Assembly (NCBI GenBank): GCA_002900995.3 | Contig: CM035313.1 | Coordinates: 3,472,001-3,536,000, forward strand | Direction: 5' to 3' | Origin: Ganoderma boninense | Taxonomy: Eukaryota > Basidiomycota > Agaricomycetes > Polyporales > Polyporaceae | DNA: 64,000 nucleotides | Shown here: positions 42,501 to 53,773 of the stretch, piece after piece | Layout of the letters: each line of letters opens with the position of its first letter | Position numbering within the stretch: the first letter of the stretch is position 1 | Position numbers and translations under genes: made by a program | Notes under the pieces: generated by a model | Seen by the model: the letters and a program-made list of their open reading frames with translations, nothing else | What the model was told of the DNA's origin: nothing | Databases searched by the model: none

Positions 42501-45500
42501 GGGATGCAAACATCGCAGAGACTTTCGTGAAGCGCAACGGTGTCTCTTCCCTCTTCCAGTACCTGCGTGTTTCCTCCGGCACTCAGAGTGGTACAGGGAT
42601 TCAGTCTTACATCGCGATCATCGTACGTCATGTTGTCGAGAACCAGAATACGCTCCAGCACGTCATGCGTCAAGAGGTGAAGCGCTTCTTCTCTCATCCC
42701 CGGACCCGTGTTGTCGACATCGGCGCCTTTGTCTCTGGCTGTAACTCTGCTGCGCTTCGTGACCCCCAGGCATTCGTCAAGGTCGCTGAGGACCTCTGCC
42801 AGCTATCTCAACCGTACTCCTCGATGAAGATGATTAGCTTGAAGCGTGAAACGACGCCGAGCCCGGCCGCACAACCTGCAGCGTCAAGCAGCGACAAGAC
42901 TAACGAGATGCAGGTCGACGAGCCGCAATCGCATTCCTCATCTGGTGCTCCCGCTGAGTCCACCGAGGGTCTCATCCACTACCTCATTGGCGAGCTTATG
43001 AAGACCGTCAAGACGGACATGGCTCTCGAGGGTTCAACAGGTTCCGCCACCGGGGACACTCCCAAGCCGCCGCCTTCGGCCGAAGCGCCTGCTTCTGGCG
43101 AGGCCCGCGCAGAGGGCGCGCAGTCGGCGCCGTCGTCGGAGCCCAAGGCGCCTCAGGAACCGCCCGACTACACTTACCCGTGCTTCATCATGCAAGTCTT
43201 GACCGAGCTTCTCTTCTCCTACGAGAGTTGCAAGATCGCGTTCCTGTCGTACACGCCTAAGAAGCGCAACCAGACGCCCGCCAAGGACAGCGGCGTCAAG
43301 CATCGGACGGCCGCGATCCAGTTCCTCCTCTCTGACCTTATGACGTTCGGCACTATCAACCCTCAGCCACCCTCGGAGGCCCGCAAACAGATCACACTGT
43401 GTAACTGGGCTATGTCGGTCATCGTCGCGCTTTGCGTAGATACTATGACGTTGCAGGACATTAAAGACGTGCCCGCAGACCTCGTCTCTGTTCGCAAATT
43501 TGTCCTGGAGGCCGTTAGCCGTGCTCTCAAGGATCTCCCATCGTCCGACAGCCCCGAGGCCCGTTACAGCCGTCTACTCGCCCTCTCAGATCTTTGTCAT
43601 CGCTTACTGACTGTACGGTTTAACGCAAGCGGCAAGAAGGCGGGCGACGAGGCACCGACTCACGTCGCCAAGGTCATGCTCGAGAAGAATTTCGTGGCGA
43701 CCCTGACCAATGTTCTCTCGGAAGTCGACCTCAACTACCCGAATATTCGCAACGTCGTGTCATCTGTGTTGCGTCCACTGGAGCACCTGTACGCTGAACA
43801 TGAATGCATACGAAGCCGTGTACTAACGTGTGCTACAGTACTAAGATTGCGATGAAGATGAGTCGCGTATCAGACAAGAACAAGGAGCTTCTCGAGGAGA
43901 AGGCAGAGACGTCCGAGTCCGACGCCTCTGAGGATGAAGAAGAAGAGGAAGACGAGACCGACCATCCGGAGAATGACGAGGCCAGTCACGTCTACCGCAA
44001 CTCGTCCTTGGGACTGTGAGCTTTCTCTCTCGTTCTAATTCTGACCTCATATTCATGATCTATGGCATTCGTAGGTTTGGCGGTGTAAGTATCCCTTGCT
44101 TTGGTGATTTTCTGAAGCTGAAAACTTGCACAGGAGATGGAAGACGTCCATTACGGCGATGAAGACGATATGGACGAAGAAGGCGAAGATGATGACGATG
44201 ATGACGTAGAGATGGACTTCGGCGACGAAACTGGCAGCGAGGACACGTCAGCTACGGATGAGGAGGACGTCGAAGAGGATCTAGAAGATGGAACTGGCGA
44301 GTCGGAAGAGGGGTGGCACGACGAAGAGGAGGAGGATGAAGAAGATTTGGTTGAGAATGAAGGTCAACCTGTGGAGGAAGAGGCAGATGAAGAGGAAGAA
44401 GATGAGGGCGAAGAGGTTATGTGGCAGGTGAGTATGCACGACTTGAGGTTACAACCTATCTTATCGTTGGCCAGGATATTGCGGTCGGAGATGGTGACGC
44501 TGATGAGGGCGCCGACGAGGGCGACGAAGACGATGCTGGAGGTTCGTGTTCTGACACCTTTCTGGTTGGCTTTGCTAACGTCAATAATTCAGATATGCCA
44601 ATGGCCCCGATGGACATGGACGATGAAGGTGATGTGATTTCTGAGGGTGAAGAGTGAGTCGGCTCCGTGTTCAGACGTGGAAAATTCGGGTGTCTGATGT
44701 TTCACCCCTTAGATTCGCCGACGAGCTTGGTTTGATTGACGAAGTCCACAATGCTCCCAACCTGATGAACTTCGCCGCTAATTTCGCCAACGCGTTGGGA
44801 GGTACTTTCGCTGCCGGTCTTGGCGGCGTTCCGGACGGCGAGCCCGTTGTCTGGACTGGTGCGGTCCGTTCAACACGCCGCCGAGGAGCTGGTAAGGCCT
44901 CTACTGCGGAATCTTCCACTATGCTCTCTAACGTCTGTACGTTTAGGAGACGACGACCTGGAGATCTTCGGAAGACCGCGCAACCCACCGCCACCGTCCG
45001 GGGAGAATGTTACACATCCTTTGCTCCTAGATCCTGCTACTCATGCTGCACGGGCCGCACAGGCAAGATCTTCCCGGCGCGGTAATCGCAGCCTCCTGGC
45101 CGGTGCTGGAATCGACCTCCCCCCGGGTCTCGACCAGGCCTTGGGTGAGGGCGCGACGCAACTACTCCAACAAATGCTCATTCATGGACGTACACTGGGC
45201 CACGAAGCATTGCATATTAACGTTCCTGCCGGCATCTTGGGCACCTTCCAGCGCAACGGCCGTCCCGGAGCTATCTCTGCTTCTATTCGTCTTGAACGGG
45301 CACCTCGTCCGACCGACGGGCGTACTGAAAGTCGGACGTTGGAGCCTCTCCTCACTGTTCAGCGATGGGCAGAGGAAGCTAAGATGCTTCATGGAAAGTT
45401 CGAGCAGACACGATTAACCAAGTTACACAATCACGTCGTGCTCACCCTTCTCCCAGCTGCAGTCGAAGCCCACAAGAAGGCTAAGGCGGCCGAGGAGCGT

Positions 45501-48500
45501 GAACAGGAGCGTCTTCGTGAGGAACAAGCTCGTGCTGCTGAGGAGGCTGCCAAGAAGGAGCAGGAGGCCGTCGAGGCGGCCGAGAAAGCCAAACGAGAGG
45601 AAGAAGCGAGAGCTGCAGAAGCTGCCGCTCAAGCTGCGGCTGAGGCTGAGGCCAATGCAGCCGCTGCGCAAGAAGCTACCGTTACGGAGGACGCAGATGT
45701 GGAGATGGCGGACGAATCGTCGACCAGCCCTACGGCCCCAGGCCCAGATAATGGACCTGAAACTGCGGAATCTTCTGCCCGTCAGGAAGATGCCCCTGCT
45801 CCTGCGCAAGAAAGGATTACGGTCTTGATCCACGGAGAACCTGTTGATATCACGGACACAGGTATCGATCCCACGTTCCTGGAGGCGCTTCCAGATGAGA
45901 TGCGGGAGGAGGTGCTCAACCAACACGTACGAGACCAACGCGCGGCGCAGCTCGAGAGACCTGCGGACTCGCAGATCAGCGCCGAGTTCTTGGATGCTCT
46001 TCCCCCAGATATTCGCGCTGAGATCATCCAGCAGGAGGCCGCCGAACGCGCTCAGCGTACGCGGGTCGAGCAAGCAGCCCAACAAGGCGGCCCCATCGAG
46101 ATCGATCCTGCTGACTTTATCGCCAGTTTGGATCCTCAACTCCGCCAGGTAGTGTTGATGGATTCGGACGATGTCTTCATCCAGAGTTTGCCTTCACACA
46201 TGATCGCGGAGGCGAACATCCACCGGGAGCATGGTCGACCAACGAGACCTCGTCATGTTGCTCCAGGGCAAGCACCCGCCCCCGGAGCCCCGAACCAAGC
46301 CCCTCTTGCTGCCAAGGTCCCGCAACCCCGTGACGCCATCCAACTTCTCGACAAGTCTGCGCTAGCGGCCTTGGTTCGACTTCTATTCTACCCCCACATT
46401 CTGAAGAAGAACCTTCTCTACAAAGTGCTCGTCAACCTGTGCGAGAACGCGAAGTCTCGAACTGACTTGTTTAACCTCTTGCTCAGCATCTTGCAGGATG
46501 GTTCGGGCGATCTCGCGTCTATCGACAAGAGCTTTGCGCAGATGTCAGTCCGACACTCTAAGCCTGCTGCTCCTCAGACACCGAAAGCAATCGGGAAGCA
46601 GCGAGTCTCCACCGACTACTTCGGATCCCTTTCCCTCCCGCAGAACGATGTCGTCCCAGAGCTCATCGTCCAACGTTGTCTGGAGTCACTCACTTACATC
46701 GTCAGCTCCAACGAGCTGTCTTCCTTGTTCTTCCTCACCGAACATGAACTGCCAATAGGTCTCCGGCGCAACTCGACGAAGAAGGGCAAGGGCAAGGAGA
46801 AGCAAGCACCGCAGACGCACTACCCCATCGTTCTCCTCTTAAGTCTCCTGGATCGTCCATCTATTCTCCGAACCCCCTCCATCGTCGAGTCTGTTGTTGG
46901 TTTGCTTGCTACAGTTACGCGACCGCTCGCTAGCTTGAAGGATACGAAAAAGACTGAGAATGCGGAGAACAGTGCCGCAGGTGCGTCGTCGGCTGTGCCT
47001 GGACAACCGCCTGCTTCGGCAACGCAACCTGCAACGGACACTCAACCAGCCGAAGGTGAGCATCCATGCCGTTCTTCCTAGAGCATCCTATAACTCTTCA
47101 TAGATACCGACGTCGCGGCGCCAGCTCCTCCATCTGCGCCTGCGCCAGCATCGTCTGCTGCTCAACCCGAAGCGCCTCCAAAACCGCCAGCTACCGTCGA
47201 GGAAAAGGTCTTGCTCGCCAACCCTCCCCATATCCCCCATCCTGTGCTCCGATTGATCGTGAACGTTCTGACCGCGGGAGAGTGCTCGGGACGAACCTTC
47301 ATGCAGAGCTTGTCACTCATTCAGCACCTCTCCTATATCCCTGATGCAAGAGAAGTTGTCGCTTCAGAGTTACGTTCGCGGGCTCAAGAGTTTGGTCAGA
47401 GCTTGTATGCTGCTCTGGACGAGCTCGCGGTTGCCCTTCGTGATGCTGACGCCCAACCCGACGCTTTGGCTACCACCATCGCTGCCAAGTTCTCCTCCGC
47501 TTCCTCGGATCAGGCCAAGCTCCTTCGAGTACTGAAGACGATCGACTACATGTACTCCCCCAAGACGTCCGGAAACTCCACAGAGGCCGATATCGAGAAG
47601 GTGCAGGGCATCTACGAGAGCTTCCGCTTCTCAACACTCTGGAGGCGGCTCGGTGACTGTCTATCCATCATTGAGGAGAAGCCTGAGATGGAGCACATCG
47701 CTACGGTTCTCCTCCCGCTCATCGAGTCGCTCATGGTAGTCTGCAAGTATGTCGGTCCGAAGACTACATCCGGGGCAGCGGTTCGCGCCCTCCGCGCCTC
47801 CACATCTCCACGATCCCCGACCAGCGCCCGCGAGTCCATGGAAGATCTCTTCGTCACCTTCACCGATGCTCACCGGAAGGTCCTGAACCTGATGGTCCGC
47901 AACAACCCGTCCCTCATGAGTGGTTCATTCTCCCTCCTTGTCCACAACCCCCGAGTTCTCGACTTCGACAACAAGCGGAACTATTTCAACCAGCAGCTGC
48001 ATCGCCGACCACACAACCGGGAGCACCATGGGACACTTCAGCTGAATGTCCGCCGCCAACGCGTCTTCGAAGACAGCTTCCAGTACCTGCAGCGCAAGAC
48101 GGGAGAGCAGATCAAGTACGGCAAGTTGAGCGTCCGGTTCTACGACGAGGAAGGTGTCGACGCTGGCGGTGTTACCCGCGAGTGGTTCCAGATCCTCGCG
48201 CGCCAGATGTTCGACCCCAACTACGCCCTCTTCCAGCCGTGCGCGGCAGACAAGCTCACGTACCAGCCGAACCGCGCTTCGTGGGTCAACCCGGAGCACC
48301 TGTCGTTCTTCAAGTTCGTGGGCCGTGTGATTGGGAAGGCGATCTACGACGGCCGTCTGCTGGACGCGTACTTCGCGCGCAGCTTGTACAGGCAGCTGTT
48401 GTGCAAGCAGGTTGACTACAAGGACGTCGAGTGGGTCGACCCCGAGTACTACAATTCTCTGTGCTGGATCCTCGAAAACGACCCGAGCCCGCTTGACCTC

Positions 48501-49286
48501 AACTTCAGCGTGGAGGCGGACGAAGTGCGTTGACTTTGCTTGTTTTGTCTCCGCGCGATTGCTGATCACCTCATTACCCCATACAGTTCGGTGTCACGAA
48601 ACTTGTCGAGCTGAAGGAGGGAGGTGCGACGATCCCCGTCACGCAGGAGAACAGGAAGGAGTTTGTGCAGCTGTCTGCCAACTACCGGCTGTATTCGTCC
48701 ATCAAGGAGCAGATCGAGTCTTTGCTCGCTGGGTTCTACGAGATCATCCCCAAGGATCTTGTCTCGATCGTAAGCTCTCCGGTTGTTGCTTCATCCGGGA
48801 TGATGTCTTACCTCTTCGCCGTAGTTCAACGAGCAGGAGCTGGAATTGCTTATCTCCGGCACGCCTGACATCGACGTCGACGAGTGGAGGTCCGCGACGG
48901 AGTACAACGGCTACACGAGCTCCGACCCCGTCATCGTTTGGTTCTGGCGCGCACTCAAGTCGTTCAACCGCGAGGAGCGGGCGAAGGTGCTCAGCTTCGC
49001 GACGGGCACTTCGCGCGTGCCGCTCGGTGGCTTCGTCGAGCTCCAAGGTGTCCAGGGCACCCAACGCTTCTCCATCCACAAGGCATATGGCGACACCGAC
49101 CGTCTTCCACAGGCGCACACTTGTAAGTCTCCGATGCGAGTCGTCATTGGGGGATCGTCTCGGCTGACTCTCTTCCTCACAGGCTTCAACCAGATCGACC
49201 TTCCGCAGTACTCGTCGTATGAAATGCTCCGCCAGCAGCTGTTGCTCGCCATCAACGAGGGAGGGGAGGGCTTCGGCTTCGCATAG
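36524..49286 (+). CDS. TOM1: Giant HECT-type E3 ubiquitin ligase TOM1 (HUWE1 orthologue)
   Basis: Start at ATG 36524 ([13 protein letters not shown]), about 20 short introns, roughly 3,600 residues. N-terminal armadillo-like DUF908/DUF913 regions include [58 protein letters not shown], and LLEDNV-type repeats up to [24 protein letters not shown] domain lies near 41.4 kb ([20 protein letters not shown]). Very acidic tracts follow at 43.9-44.5 kb, then a charged coiled coil ([20 protein letters not shown]). UBM-type ubiquitin-binding motifs are seen near 45.9-46.0 kb ([40 protein letters not shown]). The C-terminal HECT domain is complete ([38 protein letters not shown]) with the catalytic Cys in LPQAHTCFNQIDLP. 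It ubiquitinates excess histones, ribosomal and replication-related proteins in the nucleus. The third exon junction spans a 454-nt intron (36913-37366). Confidence 0.95.
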
Positions 49287-49718
49287 GCATAGAACTCTTT
49301 CTTCGTAATGGCCATTGTCTGTCCGTCCGTTCGTCCCGCAGTGAATCCCCGGTCCCGCTACGTAGAATCACGAATTACAACGCAATGTACATGTACTACA
49401 CGCACAAATATCTCCTTGTTTTACGACTCCCAGTGCCGTCGGACACGGACTTGAGCTTCGAAAGGTTTGAAGATCATTGATATCTGGTGCCTTCCCCGCG
49501 GGGTAAGTTGCAAGGTACGCGGTAAGGAGGGGCAATGGTCGCCGGACCGGTGCTCGGGGATCGGGACGTGCAAGAGACCGGAATGCGGTCTGATGACCGC
49601 ACCCCGCATCGTCCTTCGCACGAATGGCGACTCTTCTTCTCTCCTACGATCTCCCGCACCTCCAGGATATATTCTGAAGACATCCCCATCCTACAGCACA
49701 CTCCAGGCAACTGTAACA
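49287..49718. other. TOM1 3' flank and oxidoreductase promoter
   Basis: The 3' region of TOM1 is AT-richer near 49375-49420. No additional gene is recognised. Confidence 0.4.
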
Positions 49719-51342
49719 TGCGCGCTCTCGTCGTGACCGAATACGCCCACCCCTCGGACATCCCCATCACCCAGAACGCGCCCGAGCCCAAGCCCAAGCC
49801 CGGAGAGGTCCTCGTCGACGTCTACAGCGCAGGCCTGAACTACTTCGACGTGAGTCCCCTCTCTCTCTGTGCAGCGGTCGCCCTGGCTATAGGCTATAGC
49901 TAACTCCCCTCCCCCCGCCCCCCCACCCCCCACACGCACGGCAGCTGCTGCAAGCGCAGGGCAAGTTACCAGCTGCAGCCCCCACGCCCGTTCGTGCTCG
50001 GGAGCGAGCTCGCGGGGCGCATCGCGGCGGACTCGCCGATCCCGGACGGGTGCCCGTTCAGGCGGGGGACAGGGTGTTCGGCGCGGCGCAGGCGCGTATG
50101 GGAGACGGTCGCCGCGCCGTGGCAGGCGCTCGTCGCGCTCCCGGACAGCATGAGCTTCGACCAGGGTGCAGGTGCGTCGTTGCTTCGTCGCGTGCGCGCG
50201 GTCCTGGAGGGGTGAACGCGGCTCATGGGGTTGGGGGATGGGGGGCGACTCGGATGCAGGTCTGTACGTCACCTGGCCGACGAGCTACGAGGCGTTGGTG
50301 GGGCGCGCGGAGCTGAAGGCTGGTACGTCCCGATCTTGAGCGCCAGGAAAGGTGCGCGTTCGTGCGTTGACATTGACGAGCTGGGTTTGCGCGGGACAGG
50401 CGAGTGGGTGCTGGTCACCGCGTCCGCGGGCGGGGTCGGCATTGCTGCGGTGCAGCTCGCGAAAGGTGCGTGAGCTTCGACTTTGCTGTGCGCCTGACCC
50501 TCGTGGATTCGTGGACGCCGCTGAACTTGAACTCGTCGCGTTTCGCCATGCGTAGCACTGGGGGCAAAAGTCATCGCGGCGGCCGGGTCGCAGGCGAAGA
50601 TAGACGTGTCTGTCAAGTTGGGCGGCGCGGACTATGGTGTGGACTACTCGAAGGAAGGTTGGCAGAAGGAGGTGCTCAGGATCACGGGGGGCAAGGGCGT
50701 GAACGTGGTTTACGACCCGGTGGGTCTCATCAGAGGTGCGTGCCAAGCCACTCCTCCTTGTCTCACCTGTACGCATGTTCTGACTGACTGAACTGACTGT
50801 CGACCTTAAAAAAACAAAGATTCACTGAAGTGCATAGCGTGGAAGGGCCGCGCGATCGTCGTCGGGTTTGCCGCGGGGCAGATCGAGAAGGTGAGGCGTC
50901 TGGCGTCGCTGTGCCGTGCTCCGCGCGCACTCATGTCGATGTCGCGGACAGCTCCCTTTGAACCTTGTGCTGCTCAAGAACATCGCCATCACAGGCATCC
51001 ACTGGGGCGCGTACACCAGTACGTTCTGCCGGGTTGTACTCAAACTCTAGTCGCGGTGAGGCTAACGCGGTTTTCGCAGGACTCGAGCCCGAGCGCGTTC
51101 CGGTGGTGTGGAAGGCGTTGCTGGAGTGAGTCGCCCCTCATTTCAATGTCCAATGTCGACGATACTTACAGTTATTTCCTCTCAGGCTCTTCTCCTCCGG
51201 GCGTGTCAAGCCTGTGGTGTATCCGGAGACGTTCTCACTGGACAAGGTGGCAGATGGCCTGCTCGCCATCGAGCAGAGGAAAACGTGGGGAAAGGTTGTT
51301 GCTCGTGTTAGGGAATCCTCGCACATTAAGGGCAAGCTATGA
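49719..51342 (+). CDS. NADPH:quinone oxidoreductase (zinc-independent MDR family), frame disturbed
   Basis: Starts at MRALVVTEYAHPSDIPITQN, then GEVLVDVYSAGLNYFD before intron 1. Exon 2 reads LLQAQGK in the expected frame. FVLGSELAGRIAADSPIPDG lies one frame over (an extra T near 49966), QAGDRVFGAAQ returns to the first frame (a base missing near 50060), and ETVAAPWQALVALPDSMSFD is shifted again (near 50098). After further introns the rest is open: LYVTWPTSYEALVGRAELKA, the NADPH-binding EWVLVTASAGGVGIAAVQLA, VIAAAGSQAKIDVSVKLGGA, LKNIAITGIHWGAYTRLEPE and VKPVVYPETFSLDKVADGLL, with TGA at 51340-51342. The family reduces quinones with NADPH in the cytosol. The three small shifts within 140 bp of GC-rich homopolymers look like sequence errors more than decay, but a pseudogene cannot be excluded. 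Confidence 0.75.
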
Positions 51343-51427
51343 GTGTACAGTGTAGGACTTGGACTTTTGTACGACCAGCCCTGCGGACATACGTAGGAGT
51401 TAAAAGACGACGGATCATCTTGCTCAA

Positions 51428-51509
51428 GGCGCTATAGCCAAGTGGTTACGGCGACAGATTAGAAATCTGTTCTCCTTTGGAGGCGCAGGTTCGAATCCTG
51501 CTGGCGTCG
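51428..51509 (+). tRNA. tRNA-Ser (AGA)
   Basis: An 82-nt cloverleaf: acceptor GGCGCTA paired with TGGCGTC (two G-T wobbles), D arm GCCAAGTGGTTACGGC, anticodon arm CAGATTAGAAATCTG with anticodon AGA. A long type-II variable arm (TTCTCCTTTGGAGGCGC region) and T arm GCAGGTTCGAATCCTGC follow, with discriminator G. No intron. The long variable arm is typical of serine tRNAs. Confidence 0.95.
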
Positions 51510-51833
51510 AATGTATGTATGCCTGCGAATCGGCAGACTCCGATTCGGCAGGCATATAATTTTTTGGCTCTCGATGCGGAATCCGGATAATATAGCTTGT
51601 GTACTTAGATGATCATGGGTGAGGGCGTGGCGGCATGAGGTGACGCACGGGTTCAAAAAATTCTCATTTGACGATGGATGTCGCTGGGATCCTCGATCCT
51701 TGTAGCCACCAAGGGGTATATCCGACAGTCCCACCGTACCATACGCACAATCAATCGCTGTAAGTAATCACAGGGGCAGCGTTCATTAAATAAGTCCTAG
51801 AACATTAGTAAACGAGCGATAGCAGTAAGTCAT
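51510..51833. other. tRNA 3' flank, no gene
   Basis: Short near-inverted words around 51520-51560 (GCCTGCGAATCGGCAGA and TCGGCAGGC) could form a weak hairpin. Otherwise nothing is recognised. Confidence 0.35.
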
Positions 51834-53773
51834 TCACATCGTAAGTACAGTCCGCACGTGGCATGGCATGGCAGCGCAGGACTCAGTCCCACGGCCGCAA
51901 GTCTGTCCAAACCGCCACACCGTCGTCAGCGCCACTGTGTCACAACGACCTCGCGGGAGAGAGAATGCGTGACAGCTCAGAGGGATAGGGGGAAGGGGAG
52001 GGGGAGGGGGGGAGAGGGGGGGAAGAGCGGACCACTCACGGGGGTCGTGCACGCGCTTCTGGTAGTGGTACGGCGGCGCGATGTGGATCACGTCGTCGTA
52101 GCTGTTCGCGCGCCCGTGCGCGTGGAGGTGCAGGGCGGTGTCGGACGACTGGGAGTGTGCGGAGTGTGCGGAGTAGGCGGACGTGCGCTTGGCGAGCGGG
52201 ACGAGCCCGAAGGGTGAGATCGCGCGGCTGCGGCGGCGCGCGTCCCACGCCTCCTCGTCCTCCTCGCAGTCGGAGTCGGGGTTGGGGGAGGACGAGGAGG
52301 GCAGTGAGAACGAGGGGAGGGCAGAGAGGGCGGAGGGGGCCGGCATTCGGTGCGCCGGAGGTGGAGGAGGAGACGGCCGAGGACGGTCGTCGTCATCGCC
52401 CAGATGAAGCTGCGGCAACGGGGAAGAAGGAAGAGGGGTCAGTGAACGTGAACGGCGTGTGATGGTGAAGACGCGAGAGGGGGGACTGACAAGACGGCGA
52501 CGAAGGCGAGGGAGGGGCGGTCGAGGGCGGCGAAGATGATGTTGAGGACCCGGAATGTCGAGATGCACTGTTGTTGAGATCGATATTCGCGGGGGAGGGA
52601 GGGGCAGCGCGCTGTCAGCGAGTGGTGTAGGGTGTAGAGGATCAGGAGGACACGCACGACGAAGAACTGGATGCCGTCTTCCTGCAGCGCCTTGTGGATG
52701 TGGAGCTCCATCGTCCGTGGGCGGTCGAGCGCGTTCAGAGCGGTCGAGCCCAGGACGAAAAGCTCAAAGATGATCTGCATTCGCGCATTCACACGTCAGC
52801 GCTCAGACGGACGTGGGTGGGCGTGCGAGCTCCCGCGACGACAACAACAACGACGACGCACCGGACACGCCCATACCGCGATCAATATGGGCGAAGACTT
52901 GGTCAGGATGCACATCCCGGCCGCAGGGCTCCACGAAATGGACGCTGTACGACGTACGAGTACTTATGGTCAGTTTGTGTGGGATGATGGGAGGTCGGGT
53001 TGTCGTTTACGCACGCAGGAGGATGATGAGCGTGTAGATCATGGACGTCACCTGTGCAGTGAAGCTGATGACGAACCCCGCGGCCATGATCTTCAGGATT
53101 ATCTGACAGTGACAAGCCAGGACAGCGTGTTCAGCTGGGCGCACACACGCGGGCAAGTCACGTACGGGGCGGTGGTCCCAGAGGATGACTACCCGCTGGA
53201 GCGTGAGGAGGTTGGCGATGCCGACCGAGACGATCGCGACCATTGTGCACGTGAATATGAACTGCTTGCATCTGGAGAACGGTGAGGCACGCGCCGAGGA
53301 AGAGCAGACGGACGGCGCTCACCCCTGCTCAGACAAATACGCACGATGATCAGGAATCATCGGTAGAGACGTTCCGCGTACGACGATACCACACGTACCG
53401 CGTCAGTGAATGCGGTGCCCACGAAGCCGCACATTTCTGCGGACGAGTGCGACGGTTTGCAAACATGTGGCGGGAGCACAATGGGATGCCATGCTTACCA
53501 TAGGCAACGGCAATGAGGATGCTGAGGACGGTGTAGCGGTTGAGCAAGAAGATGTACTTGGCGTAGGTCGCGGGTGCGGACCAGATGTACTGGACCTCGT
53601 CTCCGAAGGTCAAGAGGTGGTCATAAAGGAGGATTATGAGGCCGGCGGCTGGATATATGCGTCAATGTACCACTGCAAAATGTTTGGAGAAAAGGACGAC
53701 ACGGACCGCTCATGTACCTGGTTGCGCTCAAGTCCTGAAAGATCCTCTCCAAAGCAGTGGGTGCAACTTCCAT
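51834..53773 (-). CDS. DUF6533-type multi-TM membrane protein, one frameshift
   Basis: Minus-strand gene from the ATG at 53773 (MEVAPTALERIFQDLSAT). The DUF6533 N-terminal region follows: YIDAYIQ in one frame, then AAGLIILLYDHLLTFGDEVQ, YIWSAPATYAKYIFLLNRYT. The two parts are one base out of frame near 53650 (a missing G in a CCGCCGGCC run). Later exons give CTMVAIVSVGIANLLTLQRV, IILKIMAAGFVISFTAQVTS, IIFELFVLGSTALNALDRPR and GIQFFVVRVLLILYTLHHSL. The last TM exon is FRVLNIIFAALDRPSLAFVA. The cytoplasmic tail is Pro/Ser-rich with SAYSAHSAHSQSSDTALHLH. The 3' end is uncertain: a GTGAGT donor lies after HIAPPYHYQKRVHDP, so a final exon may follow. The function of the family is unknown. Confidence 0.65.

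Noticed and set aside
43804..44657. Separate small acidic proteins (Asp/Glu-rich ORFs)
   Set aside because: They join through canonical introns to the surrounding TOM1 frames and match the acidic region expected before the HECT part of HUWE1-type ligases.
51834..52568. Proline-rich ORF as a separate gene
   Set aside because: Its sensible part (the Ser/His-rich tail) is the spliced C-terminus of the DUF6533-type protein.
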